Shown one piece after another: positions 1 to 5,856 of a stretch of DNA of 12,579 nucleotides. The position numbers were made by a program, and so were the translations under genes. Each line of letters starts with the position of its first letter. The stretch's first letter is position 1. Location of the stretch: contig CAOJQZ010000068.1 of NCBI GenBank assembly GCA_948441955.1, positions 1-12,579 of the forward strand, given 5' to 3'. This stretch comes from an uncultured Lachnospiraceae bacterium. Lineage in GTDB: Bacteria > Bacillota > Clostridia > Lachnospirales > Lachnospiraceae. Below the pieces are notes generated by a model. The model was given only the letters and a program-made list of their open reading frames with translations. It was not told the origin of the DNA and did not search any database.

Positions 1-23
1 ACCATATTAAGGAGGCCCTTTCT

Positions 24-428
24 ATGAAAAAAGTTGAACGTTATTTTTATCCTGCTGTTTTCACTTATGAACCTGGTCAGGAGATCGCTGTTGATTTTCC
101 TGATTTAAAATGCGCTACAAGCGGTATGAACGATGATGATGCACTATTGTCCGCAAGAGAACTCCTCGGATGTGTTCTCAACGGCTTAGAGGAGGACGGG
201 GAAGAGATCCCCTCACCTACCCCTTTGTCAGAAGTGAACACACAGCCTAATGAGCGTGCTGTGTTGGTTGATATTTATATGCCATCTGTTCGTCAGGCTC
301 ACATTAACCGCTCTGTAAACCGCACTGTAACGCTTCCTGCATGGCTTAACGCGGCCGCACTGGAACGTAATATCAATTTTTCACAAGTCCTTCAGGATGC
401 TTTGAAAGCGCAGCTCCATCTTGGATAA
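24..428 (+). CDS. hicB: HicB-family antitoxin
   Basis: This 134-residue protein looks like a HicB antitoxin, which binds and neutralises the HicA mRNA interferase and represses its own promoter. The first 60 or so residues have the HicB pattern: a beta-strand start, an acidic FPDLKCATSG turn (25-34) and a helix with ALLSARELL (40-48). Residues 101-132 read as a ribbon-helix-helix DNA-binding segment (VTLPAWLNAAALERNINFS). The start is set by AAGGAGG at 9-15, eight bases before the ATG. A hicA partner would be expected just upstream, outside the window, so pairing cannot be confirmed. The gene ends directly in a terminator. Family confidence is high; activity is not shown. Confidence 0.85.
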   Translation: MKKVERYFYPAVFTYEPGQEIAVDFPDLKCATSGMNDDDALLSARELLGCVLNGLEEDGEEIPSPTPLSEVNTQPNERAVLVDIYMPSVRQAHINRSVNRTVTLPAWLNAAALERNINFSQVLQDALKAQLHLG

Positions 429-449
429 AAGAGGCTTCATGCCTCTTTT
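427..449. terminator. Bidirectional intrinsic terminator
   Basis: A 9-bp stem AAAAGAGGC / GCCTCTTTT around a 5-base loop TTCAT, followed by more T on the plus strand and by TTTT on the minus strand. It sits between the rightward hicB and the end of the leftward operon, so it can stop transcripts from both sides. Confidence 0.8.
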
Positions 450-455
450 TCCATG

Positions 456-584
456 TTATTTCCTGCTGCCGTTCTTCCTCATTATATATTCATCTGCCGT
501 CATCCGCGACGGCCAGTTCTCATCATCCCAGTGAGAAATTATGTCTGCAATGATTTCCTCATCTTTTTCTTCCTGTATCTGCAT
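456..584 (-). CDS. Small acidic protein, 42 aa, unknown
   Basis: A short reading frame starting MQIQEEKDEE and ending YIMRKNGSRK. AAGGAGGTGAT lies four bases upstream of the ATG, which is the main reason to believe it is translated. The centre holds an aromatic and acidic stretch, IISHWDDENWPSRMTADEY. No signal peptide, membrane segment or metal motif is visible. It is the last gene of the leftward operon, and its stop is seven bases from the terminator at 427-449. I do not recognise the family. Similar tiny genes are common in the early operons of clostridial prophages. Confidence 0.6.
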   Translation of the reverse strand: MQIQEEKDEEIIADIISHWDDENWPSRMTADEYIMRKNGSRK

Positions 585-614
585 TCGTATCACCTCCTTG
601 CCCTGCTGCCATCC

Positions 615-872
615 CTAAGCCTTTTTACCTTCACATGTTGCGAAATGGGATATGTAGCCTATCCCGTCAGCGTTGTCATCATAAACCCTGTCTGCTGATA
701 TGACGGCTCCGTCTGTGGTTATGATTGTGTCCTTTCCTTTTCCTTCTTTCGGGATACGGTATCCTATCATTTCCGGGTTACAGGGCATGTTCTTTCCTGA
801 TTTCATTTTAATCCAGAGTATTCTTTTGCCACAATATTTACATGTTCCGAAGTTTGCAAAGTTTGCTTTCAT
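615..872 (-). CDS. Small zinc-binding protein, 85 aa
   Basis: The protein carries a likely four-ligand metal site: CKYCGK at residues 11-16, C31, and H76 with C80 near the C-terminus (HFATC). The cysteines are spread over the whole chain, so the metal may staple a small domain rather than form a classical finger. TTAAGGAGAGAAC precedes the ATG at the usual distance. It is followed 30 bases on by the 42-residue gene at 456 and preceded by a zinc-ribbon gene at 896, so three small genes are packed in one transcript. Proteins of this look occur in clostridial phages; the function is unknown to me. Confidence 0.75.
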   Translation of the reverse strand: MKANFANFGTCKYCGKRILWIKMKSGKNMPCNPEMIGYRIPKEGKGKDTIITTDGAVISADRVYDDNADGIGYISHFATCEGKKA

Positions 873-895
873 ATGTTCTCTCCTTAAAAAAATTT

Positions 896-1045
896 CTACT
901 CTTCTGTCTCTACAACTCCAAATCTTCTTTTACATGAATCACATGTTACAGTACCATCATAATGTCCTGTGTATACTTTTTCACCGCAGAATGGACAGTA
1001 GTCTATCTCATCCGCATCTGTAATTCCTCCTATATATCCGTACAT
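896..1045 (-). CDS. Zinc-ribbon protein, 49 aa
   Basis: A 49-residue protein (MYGYIGGITDADEIDYCPFC...) with two CxxC knuckles: CPFC at residues 17-20 and CDSC at 35-38. The spacing is that of a rubredoxin-like zinc ribbon. The start is supported by TGGAGGTTA six bases upstream of the ATG. A zinc ribbon of this size usually contacts nucleic acid or a protein partner, but nothing here names the target. It lies between the methylase remnant at 1065 and the zinc protein at 615. Confidence 0.7.
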   Translation of the reverse strand: MYGYIGGITDADEIDYCPFCGEKVYTGHYDGTVTCDSCKRRFGVVETEE

Positions 1046-1064
1046 CTTTTTAACCTCCACTTAA

Positions 1065-1172
1065 TTATAATTTTAATTTCATTTGTCTTACCGGTTCGAA
1101 ATTCATCCACAAATCTATGATCCATTTTGCTATAGACCATTTGCTTCCTGGGTGTTTTAATATTGCTTTCAT
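1065..1172 (-). pseudogene. Remnant of a D12-class DNA adenine methylase
   Basis: The frame begins MKAILKHPGSKWSIAKWIID, which closely matches the N-terminus of Dam-like N6-adenine methyltransferases. There the (Y/H)PG(S/G)KW segment is the start of the AdoMet-binding motif I region. A real enzyme continues for about 250 residues through a second FxGxG-like loop and a catalytic DPPY. Here the frame leaves the family pattern after about 20 residues and stops at residue 35, with no room before the next gene. It therefore looks like a stump left by a large internal and 3' deletion. Whether the 35-residue peptide is still made is unknown. Confidence 0.6.
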
Positions 1173-1200
1173 TCAACCACCGCCCATATACTCACCGATT

Positions 1201-1485
1201 TCATTCAATACCACCGGATTTGACAATTTCAATAGCTTCAATCATCGCTCTGTTATAATCGACATTAGAGGATTCTCTTATATATTCCTCCATCTGCTCC
1301 ACAACCTTATCCACGTCATAGGCAGTAGGCGTATCAGAAAAGCATTCCATGACTGCAATCTGTTTTGCATTTAATCCAAGAAGAAAAGCATTAAGTTCAG
1401 CATCTGTTTGATATTTAGGAATATTGCACTCTTTATTGCATATCTTTTTGCTTAACGCACTTCTGCTAATCAAATCGTCACTCAT
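1201..1485 (-). CDS. Conserved mobile-element protein, 94 aa
   Basis: This protein starts MSDDLISRSALSKKI, a signature I recognise from many small hypothetical proteins of clostridial phages and integrative elements. It ends in the likewise typical YDVDKVVEQMEEYI...AIEIVKSGG. The body is helical, with a long C-terminal amphipathic helix. Cys pairs in the first third (C16, C20) might bind metal. GGGGAAAGGAGAAG lies directly before the ATG. The function is unknown. It follows parB after an 80-base gap that contains a GC-rich hairpin. Confidence 0.75.
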   Translation of the reverse strand: MSDDLISRSALSKKICNKECNIPKYQTDAELNAFLLGLNAKQIAVMECFSDTPTAYDVDKVVEQMEEYIRESSNVDYNRAMIEAIEIVKSGGIE

Positions 1486-1498
1486 TCTTCTCCTTTCC

Positions 1499-1519
1499 CC
1501 TCCGGCGCACGGCCGGAGG
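1499..1519. other. GC-rich hairpin between parB and the next gene
   Basis: CCTCCGGC and GCCGGAGG form a perfect 8-bp stem around a 5-base loop. On the leftward transcript the hairpin is followed by GGGAAAGGAG rather than a T-run, so it is not an ordinary terminator. It could protect or process the parAB message, or mask the ribosome binding site of the 94-residue gene. Confidence 0.45.
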
Positions 1520-1565
1520 CCCTGTATGGTTAACTGGTTCCCTGTGATACAACCAGATGGTGCTT

Positions 1566-2504
1566 TTATACTGTAGAACCTACATCCTCTAATCCATATT
1601 CCCTTTTCCTGCGTTTGCAGTCTTCCAGCATGCTTTCCAGAAGTTCTACTTCTTCACCGCTTAAATAGATATAGTATTTCTCAAGCATTTTTAAGGCATG
1701 GAGACGCCTGGTGTTCTCTTTTTCCTCTTCATTTGTGTCGGTGTCCGACACATTTTCTTTTTTCTGCTCAGCTATGCCCCGTTTCGCCTTTTTCTCTTCT
1801 ACCATTTCGCGGATTTCCTGCGCTTTTACATCCTCGCCTGCTGCCATCCGGCCGGCAATCTCCTTCTGGCTCTCCTCCGGAAGCCGGCTTGCTTCTGCCG
1901 CCGCGGTAATGCCGATCCTGCCCTCCTGGAACTGCTCCTTGATCTCGGGCGCAGCATTCTTGTGAATCCTTCCATAGTCCCCTATGACGGCCGGGGAAGT
2001 CCCCATAATGCGCGCTACGTAGTCACGGACGCGCTCCCCGTGCTCTAAAATCAGGAGTTTTTCCTTCTGCGCTGCTTTTAACGCGCTTTTCCACTCTTCT
2101 GCCTCCATCATTTTGTCGTAATCCGTGTAATGACGGTTGAAGGTATTTCCGATTAATACGTGAATCCGAAATTCTGCTTCTGACATGTCTTTACATCTGC
2201 AGTCTACAATACGGAATTTCTCTTCGCCCCCTTTTACAAGCAGTTCAATCGCGGCCCTTCTTCTATGACCACTTGCAAGACAGTACTCTCCGTTTACGCG
2301 GCCGAGGATAAGAGGCTCGTGAAGGCCTCCGGCCAGCTCAATGCCTGTTGCCAGCTCTTCGATATCATCCATGCTGTATTTGTTGTGAGCGGTTACTTTA
2401 ATTTTTTTATAGTCTATCCGCAAAGGCTCAAAATCCTTTTCTACCGTTTCTAGTCCCTCTCCGGCCGTTACCGCGTTCATAATGCTTTTAATATTAAATC
2501 CCAT
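1566..2504 (-). CDS. parB: ParB/Spo0J-family partition protein
   Basis: A 312-residue ParB-type protein. Family members bind a centromere site (parS), clamp onto DNA using CTP, and stimulate the ParA ATPase. Box I is visible as GLHEPLIL (60-67) and box II as GHRRRAA (79-85), where chromosomal ParB has GERRxRA. A helix-turn-helix region follows, and the tail after about 240 is highly charged and could be a flexible linker to a short C-terminal dimerisation helix. The start lies inside the 3' end of parA (11-base overlap) with AGGAGAT just upstream, so the two proteins are probably coupled in translation. A low-copy replicon or plasmid-like prophage state is the natural context. Confidence 0.9.
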   Translation of the reverse strand: MGFNIKSIMNAVTAGEGLETVEKDFEPLRIDYKKIKVTAHNKYSMDDIEELATGIELAGGLHEPLILGRVNGEYCLASGHRRRAAIELLVKGGEEKFRIVDCRCKDMSEAEFRIHVLIGNTFNRHYTDYDKMMEAEEWKSALKAAQKEKLLILEHGERVRDYVARIMGTSPAVIGDYGRIHKNAAPEIKEQFQEGRIGITAAAEASRLPEESQKEIAGRMAAGEDVKAQEIREMVEEKKAKRGIAEQKKENVSDTDTNEEEKENTRRLHALKMLEKYYIYLSGEEVELLESMLEDCKRRKREYGLEDVGSTV

Positions 2505-3252
2505 TTTCTATCTCCTGTAATTCTTTAACAAATTTTCTGTATGTGACTGCTGCTGCGCTGCGCGGGCTGTATTTTTCTAAAGGCTCTTTATAATACGTTG
2601 CCGCCACTGCCTTTTCTGAATGCCGGATCCTTGTATCAAAAACCTTATACGGACAATTTTCCCGGAGCCATTTTTCTGCCATTTCGTTTTCGATTGATTT
2701 TTTATAATTCGTCAGAAGAATACCGGCTATCTTTAATTTCTGATTCAGCGTGTGAAGGGCCTCTATCTGCCTTGTAATGACTTCCACGCCGTCCAGGGCC
2801 CAATTGTCTAGGGTGACTGGTATAATGACCTCATCAGAGGCGCACAGCGCGTTAATTGTACACATGAGGATTGCCGGAGGATTATCTATGATGCAGTAAT
2901 CATAGTCTGCTGCCTTCTTTTCTAAAAATGCTGCCAGACGGTTATCCTGTCTCTCCATGCTGCTTCGCACTTGATTATCTGCTTCTAAAAGCGTCATATT
3001 TGCATCAATCAGATTAACTCCTTCCAGTACCTTCCATATGTTTGACGGTTCTTTATTTATCAAGATTTCCGCGCTTCCGCATAAAGTGTTTTCATCGTAT
3101 GCGCCAAAAAACTGACTTGTATTCCCCTGCGGATCGTTGTCTATCAGCAGAACCCTCTTTTTATGCTTCATTGCCAGCAGGGCGGCCGTGTTGATGGCTG
3201 TTGTGCTTTTTGCGCATCCGCCTTTTAAATTGATGATAGATATTGTTTTCAT
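2494..3252 (-). CDS. parA: ParA-family partition ATPase
   Basis: A 252-residue ParA/MinD-type ATPase. The deviant Walker A reads KGGCAKST (10-17), then LLIDNDPQGN (Walker A') and YDYCIIDNPP (Walker B). In the Walker A the usual GK is replaced by AK while the signature lysine and serine remain; I have seen similar KGGVAKTT forms in element-borne ParA. The first ATG of the open frame lies 14 codons upstream, but MKTISIINLKGG is the conserved family start and is preceded by AAAGGGAAAATT, so I use it. It forms a two-gene locus with parB and follows the HNH-like gene at 46 bases. Confidence 0.9.
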   Translation of the reverse strand: MKTISIINLKGGCAKSTTAINTAALLAMKHKKRVLLIDNDPQGNTSQFFGAYDENTLCGSAEILINKEPSNIWKVLEGVNLIDANMTLLEADNQVRSSMERQDNRLAAFLEKKAADYDYCIIDNPPAILMCTINALCASDEVIIPVTLDNWALDGVEVITRQIEALHTLNQKLKIAGILLTNYKKSIENEMAEKWLRENCPYKVFDTRIRHSEKAVAATYYKEPLEKYSPRSAAAVTYRKFVKELQEIENGI

Positions 3253-3298
3253 AATTTTCCCTTTCTTTGTGCTCTCTTTATTTAGGAAAATCAAGGAT

Positions 3299-3670
3299 TT
3301 AGTCCTCTTCTAAGTAATTTCTTCCTGTCAGGCTCATGAACTGCTGCCGGATATGGGTCCTTTCATAGACTTCCTGACATTCCCTCTGCAGGAATCTCCT
3401 ATTTTCCTGATTGTTATGTACTGCCTCAGGCCCGTCTATGTGATGCGGTAAGCAAAGATATACTTTAAACCCTTCTGCCTCGGATATGGACCTTAAGGGG
3501 CCTCCGTAAATATGATGCTCCTGGGTGACTGCGTGGATGCGGTAATTCCCCTCAAGCCTCATGCACAGATAGCAGGTGCCGTCTTTACAGTGAAGGATGC
3601 TTCTCTTATGCTGTTTTCTTTTTTTCTTCCGCAGTTTTTTAGGGAATATTAACCCGTAATCTTTTGCCAT
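3299..3670 (-). CDS. HNH-like zinc-binding phage protein
   Basis: A 123-residue protein with a basic N-terminus (residues 11-23 are mostly K and R) followed by a metal-site pattern: CYLC (33-36), EHH (51-53), YLCLPHH (71-77) and EAVHNN (82-87). The order C-C-H-H-C-H-H-H resembles HNH nucleases and the DUF968-like recombination proteins of phages. I recall clostridial phage homologues with the same GPEAVHNN block. It may be a structure- or nick-specific nuclease in replication or recombination, fitting its place between the rep block and parA. The start has AGAAAGGATATTC before the ATG. Catalysis is inferred only. Confidence 0.65.
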   Translation of the reverse strand: MAKDYGLIFPKKLRKKKRKQHKRSILHCKDGTCYLCMRLEGNYRIHAVTQEHHIYGGPLRSISEAEGFKVYLCLPHHIDGPEAVHNNQENRRFLQRECQEVYERTHIRQQFMSLTGRNYLEED

Positions 3671-3683
3671 GAATATCCTTTCT

Positions 3684-3701
3684 ATTTAGGGAATCCTAAA
3701 T
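3684..3701. repeat. Dyad ATTTAGG-GAAT-CCTAAAT
   Basis: A 7-bp perfect inverted repeat with a 4-base centre in the gap upstream of the HNH-like gene. A related dyad, CTTTAG-GTT-CTAAAG, lies at 5127-5141 just upstream of the rep ribosome binding site. A single half-site TTTAGGA is at 3290-3296 upstream of parA. They may be operators or ParB-type sites. Confidence 0.35.
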
Positions 3702-3721
3702 CTACACCCTTTTTGTACTCT

Positions 3722-4162
3722 TTATAAATTGGTTTCGGATTTCTCTGCCTTCATTTTCGTTACCAGCCAGTCCGAGTATTTATGTTTTCCCGGTATCATG
3801 CGGACCAACTGGCCCCTTGTAAGCTTGAAGAGGGTTTCCCACTCCTCCCGGTTTTCTACCTCGCTGTTTTTACTTGTCCTCCAATCGTTTGCGGCCCACT
3901 TGTCCATGCTTGAGGAAAACATATTGCAGAGGAACCTGTCTTCTGTGTATATGTGGACGATACAGGACTGGTTCAGTCTCTTCATTGCCTGATTGACTGC
4001 TGTTAAGGCTGCCTGGTGAAGGGTTCCTTCGATTTTGCCGGTCTCTTCTTTTTTATGAAGCTTTCCTGATTGTGTCCTGCACTCTATGAGGTATCCGTAG
4101 GATCTGTTAAGGGTCCTGGGGCTTATGCTGTCCGTCTGTATGAATATGTTTACTTCCCACAT
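3722..4162 (-). CDS. RNase H-like fold protein
   Basis: A 146-residue protein whose order of elements matches RNase HI: a first strand with IQTD (D11), a second strand YGYLIE, a helix starting EGTLHQAALTAV (E45), VHIYTEDRF (D75), and a final KYSDWL (D131). These would be the D-E-D-D metal ligands of the family. The WxxNDW and EEWETLFKL stretches are also RNase H-like. It may remove RNA primers or R-loops during replication of the element, which suits its place next to rep. It begins 55 bases inside the end of the upstream gene, with TTGGAGAC as ribosome binding site. Sequence is divergent, so activity is uncertain. Confidence 0.55.
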   Translation of the reverse strand: MWEVNIFIQTDSISPRTLNRSYGYLIECRTQSGKLHKKEETGKIEGTLHQAALTAVNQAMKRLNQSCIVHIYTEDRFLCNMFSSSMDKWAANDWRTSKNSEVENREEWETLFKLTRGQLVRMIPGKHKYSDWLVTKMKAEKSETNL

Positions 4163-4388
4163 CTTTTGTCTCCAATCTTTTCAGCAATTTTTTATTTTCT
4201 TCCTTAAGGTTCTCCACAGCGTACCAAATAGCTATGTATAAAAGTTGTCCGTTGCTTCGGTGCTCTTCTTTGCTTTCCTCTCCCAGCGCTATCATGGCTC
4301 TCTGGTTTTCTGTTTCTACTTTCCTCAGCTCTTCAAGCTCCTCAAGCAGTACGCTTACCCCGCTCTCTGTTAATCCTAATCTCTGCAT
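4107..4388 (-). CDS. Coiled-coil protein, 93 aa, unknown
   Basis: A small protein starting MQRLGLTESGVSVLLEELEELRKVE. Two heptad-rich helices are visible (about 10-33 and 53-75, rich in L, E and K) with a polar SKEEHRSNGQ link, so a helical hairpin or coiled-coil dimer is likely. The true start is the ATG after CAGGAGGATTTAAA; a longer frame upstream lacks a binding site. It lies between rep, whose stop is one base away, and the RNase H-like gene, which it overlaps by 56 bases. Tight coupling suggests the three products act together in replication, but the role is not known. Confidence 0.6.
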   Translation of the reverse strand: MQRLGLTESGVSVLLEELEELRKVETENQRAMIALGEESKEEHRSNGQLLYIAIWYAVENLKEENKKLLKRLETKDVGSKHIHTDGQHKPQDP

Positions 4389-4389
4389 T

Positions 4390-5115
4390 TTAAATCCTCC
4401 TGTGTATCTGTACGATTGTATAGTACATGAATTCATATCCGTCTTCCGTAATGCCTTCCCTTACACTGTCTTTATCCAGGTACCAGCCGGCCGGTACTTT
4501 GATGTCTTTGCGGAAGCGGCCGCTTCCTATGACTTTTTTCTTCGGTTCCGGACGGATCAGATTTCGGCTGCAATTATAAGCTTTCCCCTGTATTTTCTCT
4601 GAAGTCCTTCTTGTTTTTTGATAGTATTTGATGAAATACTCTGCAAGCTTCCGGTACTGCCCGGAGGCATCCAGCCTCGTTGTGTGGACGAATCCGTAAT
4701 TCCATAATTTTTCTATTTTTCTGACGTCAATATCATTGATTACCATGTGGATATGTGCGGCGCCTCTTTCTCCTACTTCCGCAACCTCTACGTATTTCAG
4801 CTCCCGGCTTTCTTTTTTATATGTTTTTCTCATTTTTTTTAGTAGCTCTTTTATGTGGCCCCTAAGGGTGTCTGCATCCGGCCGGTCTTCTTTTCGGTAT
4901 GTGAAGGTAACGTACCTGCTTGTATTGTCAAAATTAGCATTTAGTATGTATGTGAGTTTACGGACCAGGTTCCGATCGTTGATGATCTGCTGCTTTTCGG
5001 TAGTCTTTTTTGTTTTAGGCTGCCTTGTTTCTTTTCTTTGACGGTATCTCTTTGTGTAGTACTTACATATTTCTTTCGTCCTTCCCGCCCTGCATACACT
5101 TCTTATGTACGGCAT
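4390..5115 (-). CDS. rep: HUH-type replication initiator (Rep)
   Basis: A 241-residue protein with the layout of a rolling-circle Rep. Motif 1 is YVTFTY at 68-73. The HUH metal motif appears as HIHMVIN (121-127). A tyrosine helix YFIKYYQK (160-167) offers Y160, Y164 or Y165 as the nicking residue. Such proteins nick a double-strand origin and stay bound to the 5' end. The first 50 residues are very basic. The start MPYIRSVCRAG is chosen because AAAGGAGAAACACTG precedes it; the frame extends 14 codons further without a binding site. The 170-base leader holds a long inverted repeat and an opposing promoter, which suggests antisense or operator control of Rep supply. Confidence 0.85.
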   Translation of the reverse strand: MPYIRSVCRAGRTKEICKYYTKRYRQRKETRQPKTKKTTEKQQIINDRNLVRKLTYILNANFDNTSRYVTFTYRKEDRPDADTLRGHIKELLKKMRKTYKKESRELKYVEVAEVGERGAAHIHMVINDIDVRKIEKLWNYGFVHTTRLDASGQYRKLAEYFIKYYQKTRRTSEKIQGKAYNCSRNLIRPEPKKKVIGSGRFRKDIKVPAGWYLDKDSVREGITEDGYEFMYYTIVQIHRRI

Positions 5116-5165
5116 CAGTGTTTCTCCTTTAGGTTCTAAAGATAATAAACTTATCAAGTTTGAAA

Positions 5166-5180
5166 GGGGCTAAAAGCCCC
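5166..5180. other. Short hairpin in the rep leader
   Basis: GGGGC-TAAAA-GCCCC gives a 5-bp GC stem. On the plus strand it is followed by TGTTTTTCTT and could end a rightward transcript. On the rep (minus) transcript it is followed by TTTC and lies about 50 bases upstream of the rep start, the place where pT181-type replicons have an attenuator. Which use applies cannot be told from sequence. Confidence 0.4.
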
Positions 5181-5188
5181 TGTTTTTC

Positions 5189-5217
5189 TTGACTTCCCGC
5201 CTCACCAATGCTATACT
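5189..5217 (+). promoter_or_regulatory. Strong sigma-A promoter pointing away from rep
   Basis: TTGACT at 5189-5194, a spacer of exactly 17 bases, and TATACT at 5212-5217. No rightward gene follows; the transcript would meet the terminator at 5254-5287. The -35 box lies in the left arm of the inverted repeat 5191-5249. Confidence 0.7.
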
Positions 5218-5249
5218 AAAGACGTAGGTTACATTGGTGGCGGGAAGTC
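5191..5249. repeat. Long inverted repeat upstream of rep, candidate origin or leader hairpin
   Basis: GACTTCCCGC-CT-CACCAATG (5191-5210) pairs with CATTGGTG-GCGGGAAGTC (5232-5249). That is 18 perfect base pairs interrupted only by a 2-base bulge, around a 21-base loop. Such dyads upstream of a HUH Rep gene often hold the nick site in the loop (double-strand origin). As RNA on the rep strand it would be a very stable leader stem-loop. Both readings are inference. Confidence 0.6.
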
Positions 5250-5287
5250 ACTTAGCGCATTCGCTGCAACGAATGCGCTTATTTTTT
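5224..5287 (+). ncRNA. Candidate small antisense RNA to the rep leader
   Basis: The start is placed seven bases after the -10 box and the end at the terminator T-run, giving about 64 nt with no reading frame. Its 5' part (GUAGGUUA and the following CATTGGTG arm) is complementary to the loop and one arm of the rep-leader stem-loop. It would therefore be a counter-transcribed RNA, like those limiting Rep in pT181/pLS1-type plasmids, if the rep message starts upstream of 5287. Confidence 0.5.
5254..5287 (+). terminator. Intrinsic terminator of the small RNA
   Basis: AGCGCATTCG and CGAATGCGCT form a perfect 10-bp stem with a CTGCAA loop, followed by TATTTTTT. It functions only rightward; on the minus strand the T-run precedes the hairpin. 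Its end touches the stop codon of the gene at 5286. Confidence 0.8.
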
Positions 5288-5522
5288 ACCCGAGTGCATA
5301 ACGTCCTCCAAGACCGATCCCTAAGGCAATTCCGCCTAATAATATCTGCTTTACTCCTTCTCTTGGCGGCATTTCGTAGGCTAATCCTCCCAGGGCTCCC
5401 GCTACGGAAGCAATGCCTGAAGCAATTAAGAACGTGAATAATAGGATTAATGCTGTCCTTATCCTTTTGGCCTGTTTTCTTCTTTTCAGCCTTTTACGCA
5501 ATAGCGGCGATTTCTGCATCAT
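5286..5522 (-). CDS. Small membrane protein, 78 aa
   Basis: Residues 8-22 are strongly basic (KRLKRRKQAKR), followed by a hydrophobic helix from about 23 to 48 (ALILLFTFLIASGIASVAGALGG) and a second glycine-rich hydrophobic segment at about 60-77 (ILLGGIALGIGLGG). It is likely a two-span inner-membrane protein with a cytoplasmic N-terminus. The start has GAGGGAACACC before ATG-ATG, a weaker site than its neighbours; the gene overlaps the 3' end of the upstream gene by 29 bases. The function is unknown. Its stop abuts the antisense terminator. Confidence 0.6.
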   Translation of the reverse strand: MMQKSPLLRKRLKRRKQAKRIRTALILLFTFLIASGIASVAGALGGLAYEMPPREGVKQILLGGIALGIGLGGRYALG

Positions 5523-5628
5523 GGTGTTCCCTCGCTTTCTCCTCCGCTTCTTCTATGGTTCCCCCTGTAGTCCACATTTCCCCATCTATGTATCTTATAA
5601 TCCAGTTTTGTGCAATTGGGTTCTTCAT
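5494..5628 (-). CDS. Small protein, 44 aa, unknown
   Basis: Begins MKNPIAQNWIIRYIDGEMWTTGG and ends in an acidic helix with EEAEEKAREHHDAEIAAIA. The start follows TAAGGAGGTGGACAAGC, a strong site; the longer open frame upstream lacks one. The W-rich first half could be a small beta-hairpin. It overlaps the following membrane-protein gene by 29 bases, so the two are probably coupled. The family is not recognised. Confidence 0.65.
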   Translation of the reverse strand: MKNPIAQNWIIRYIDGEMWTTGGTIEEAEEKAREHHDAEIAAIA

Positions 5629-5650
5629 GCTTGTCCACCTCCTTACCGCC

Positions 5651-5779
5651 TCAGGCGGTTTTATCCTCTTCTTTACGTTCAATCGTGTATGTAATCTCTG
5701 CTTCCTCCTGTTCACTTATTAATGAGATCAGGACTGCGAAAACCTTAGGCATATCTAATCCTCTGAAATCTGCATCCAT
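5651..5779 (-). CDS. Conserved small phage-type protein, 42 aa
   Basis: A short frame MDADFRGLDMPKVFAVLISLISEQEEAEITYTIERK. The block MPKVFAVLI followed by an alternating ITYTIER strand is one I have seen in small proteins of clostridial prophages. The start is uncertain: AAAAAGGAG lies 13 bases from this ATG, and an in-frame GTG at 5788 lies closer (4 bases). The stop codon lies in the palindrome CCGCC-TGA-GGCGG, directly before the next gene's ribosome binding site. The function is unknown. Confidence 0.6.
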   Translation of the reverse strand: MDADFRGLDMPKVFAVLISLISEQEEAEITYTIERKEEDKTA

Positions 5780-5856
5780 ATATTGCACCACGCTCCTTTT
5801 TCATTAGTTATATTTATGAATCATGGTTTGTACTTGTTTCTATATTTCTTCCTGTC

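Noticed and set aside
700..1023. A 107-codon rightward open frame opposite the zinc-protein genes
   Set aside because: No ribosome binding site, hydrophobic low-information protein, and it is the complement of genes with good starts and metal motifs.
1698..2048. A 116-codon rightward frame inside parB
   Set aside because: It is the complementary strand of a convincing ParB gene, with no binding site; the F/S-rich composition is typical of a shadow frame.
5646..5660. ACCGCC-TCA-GGCGGT palindrome as terminator
   Set aside because: The T-run is only on the plus strand, where no gene ends; on the coding strand it spans a stop codon directly before the next binding site, so termination there is unlikely.
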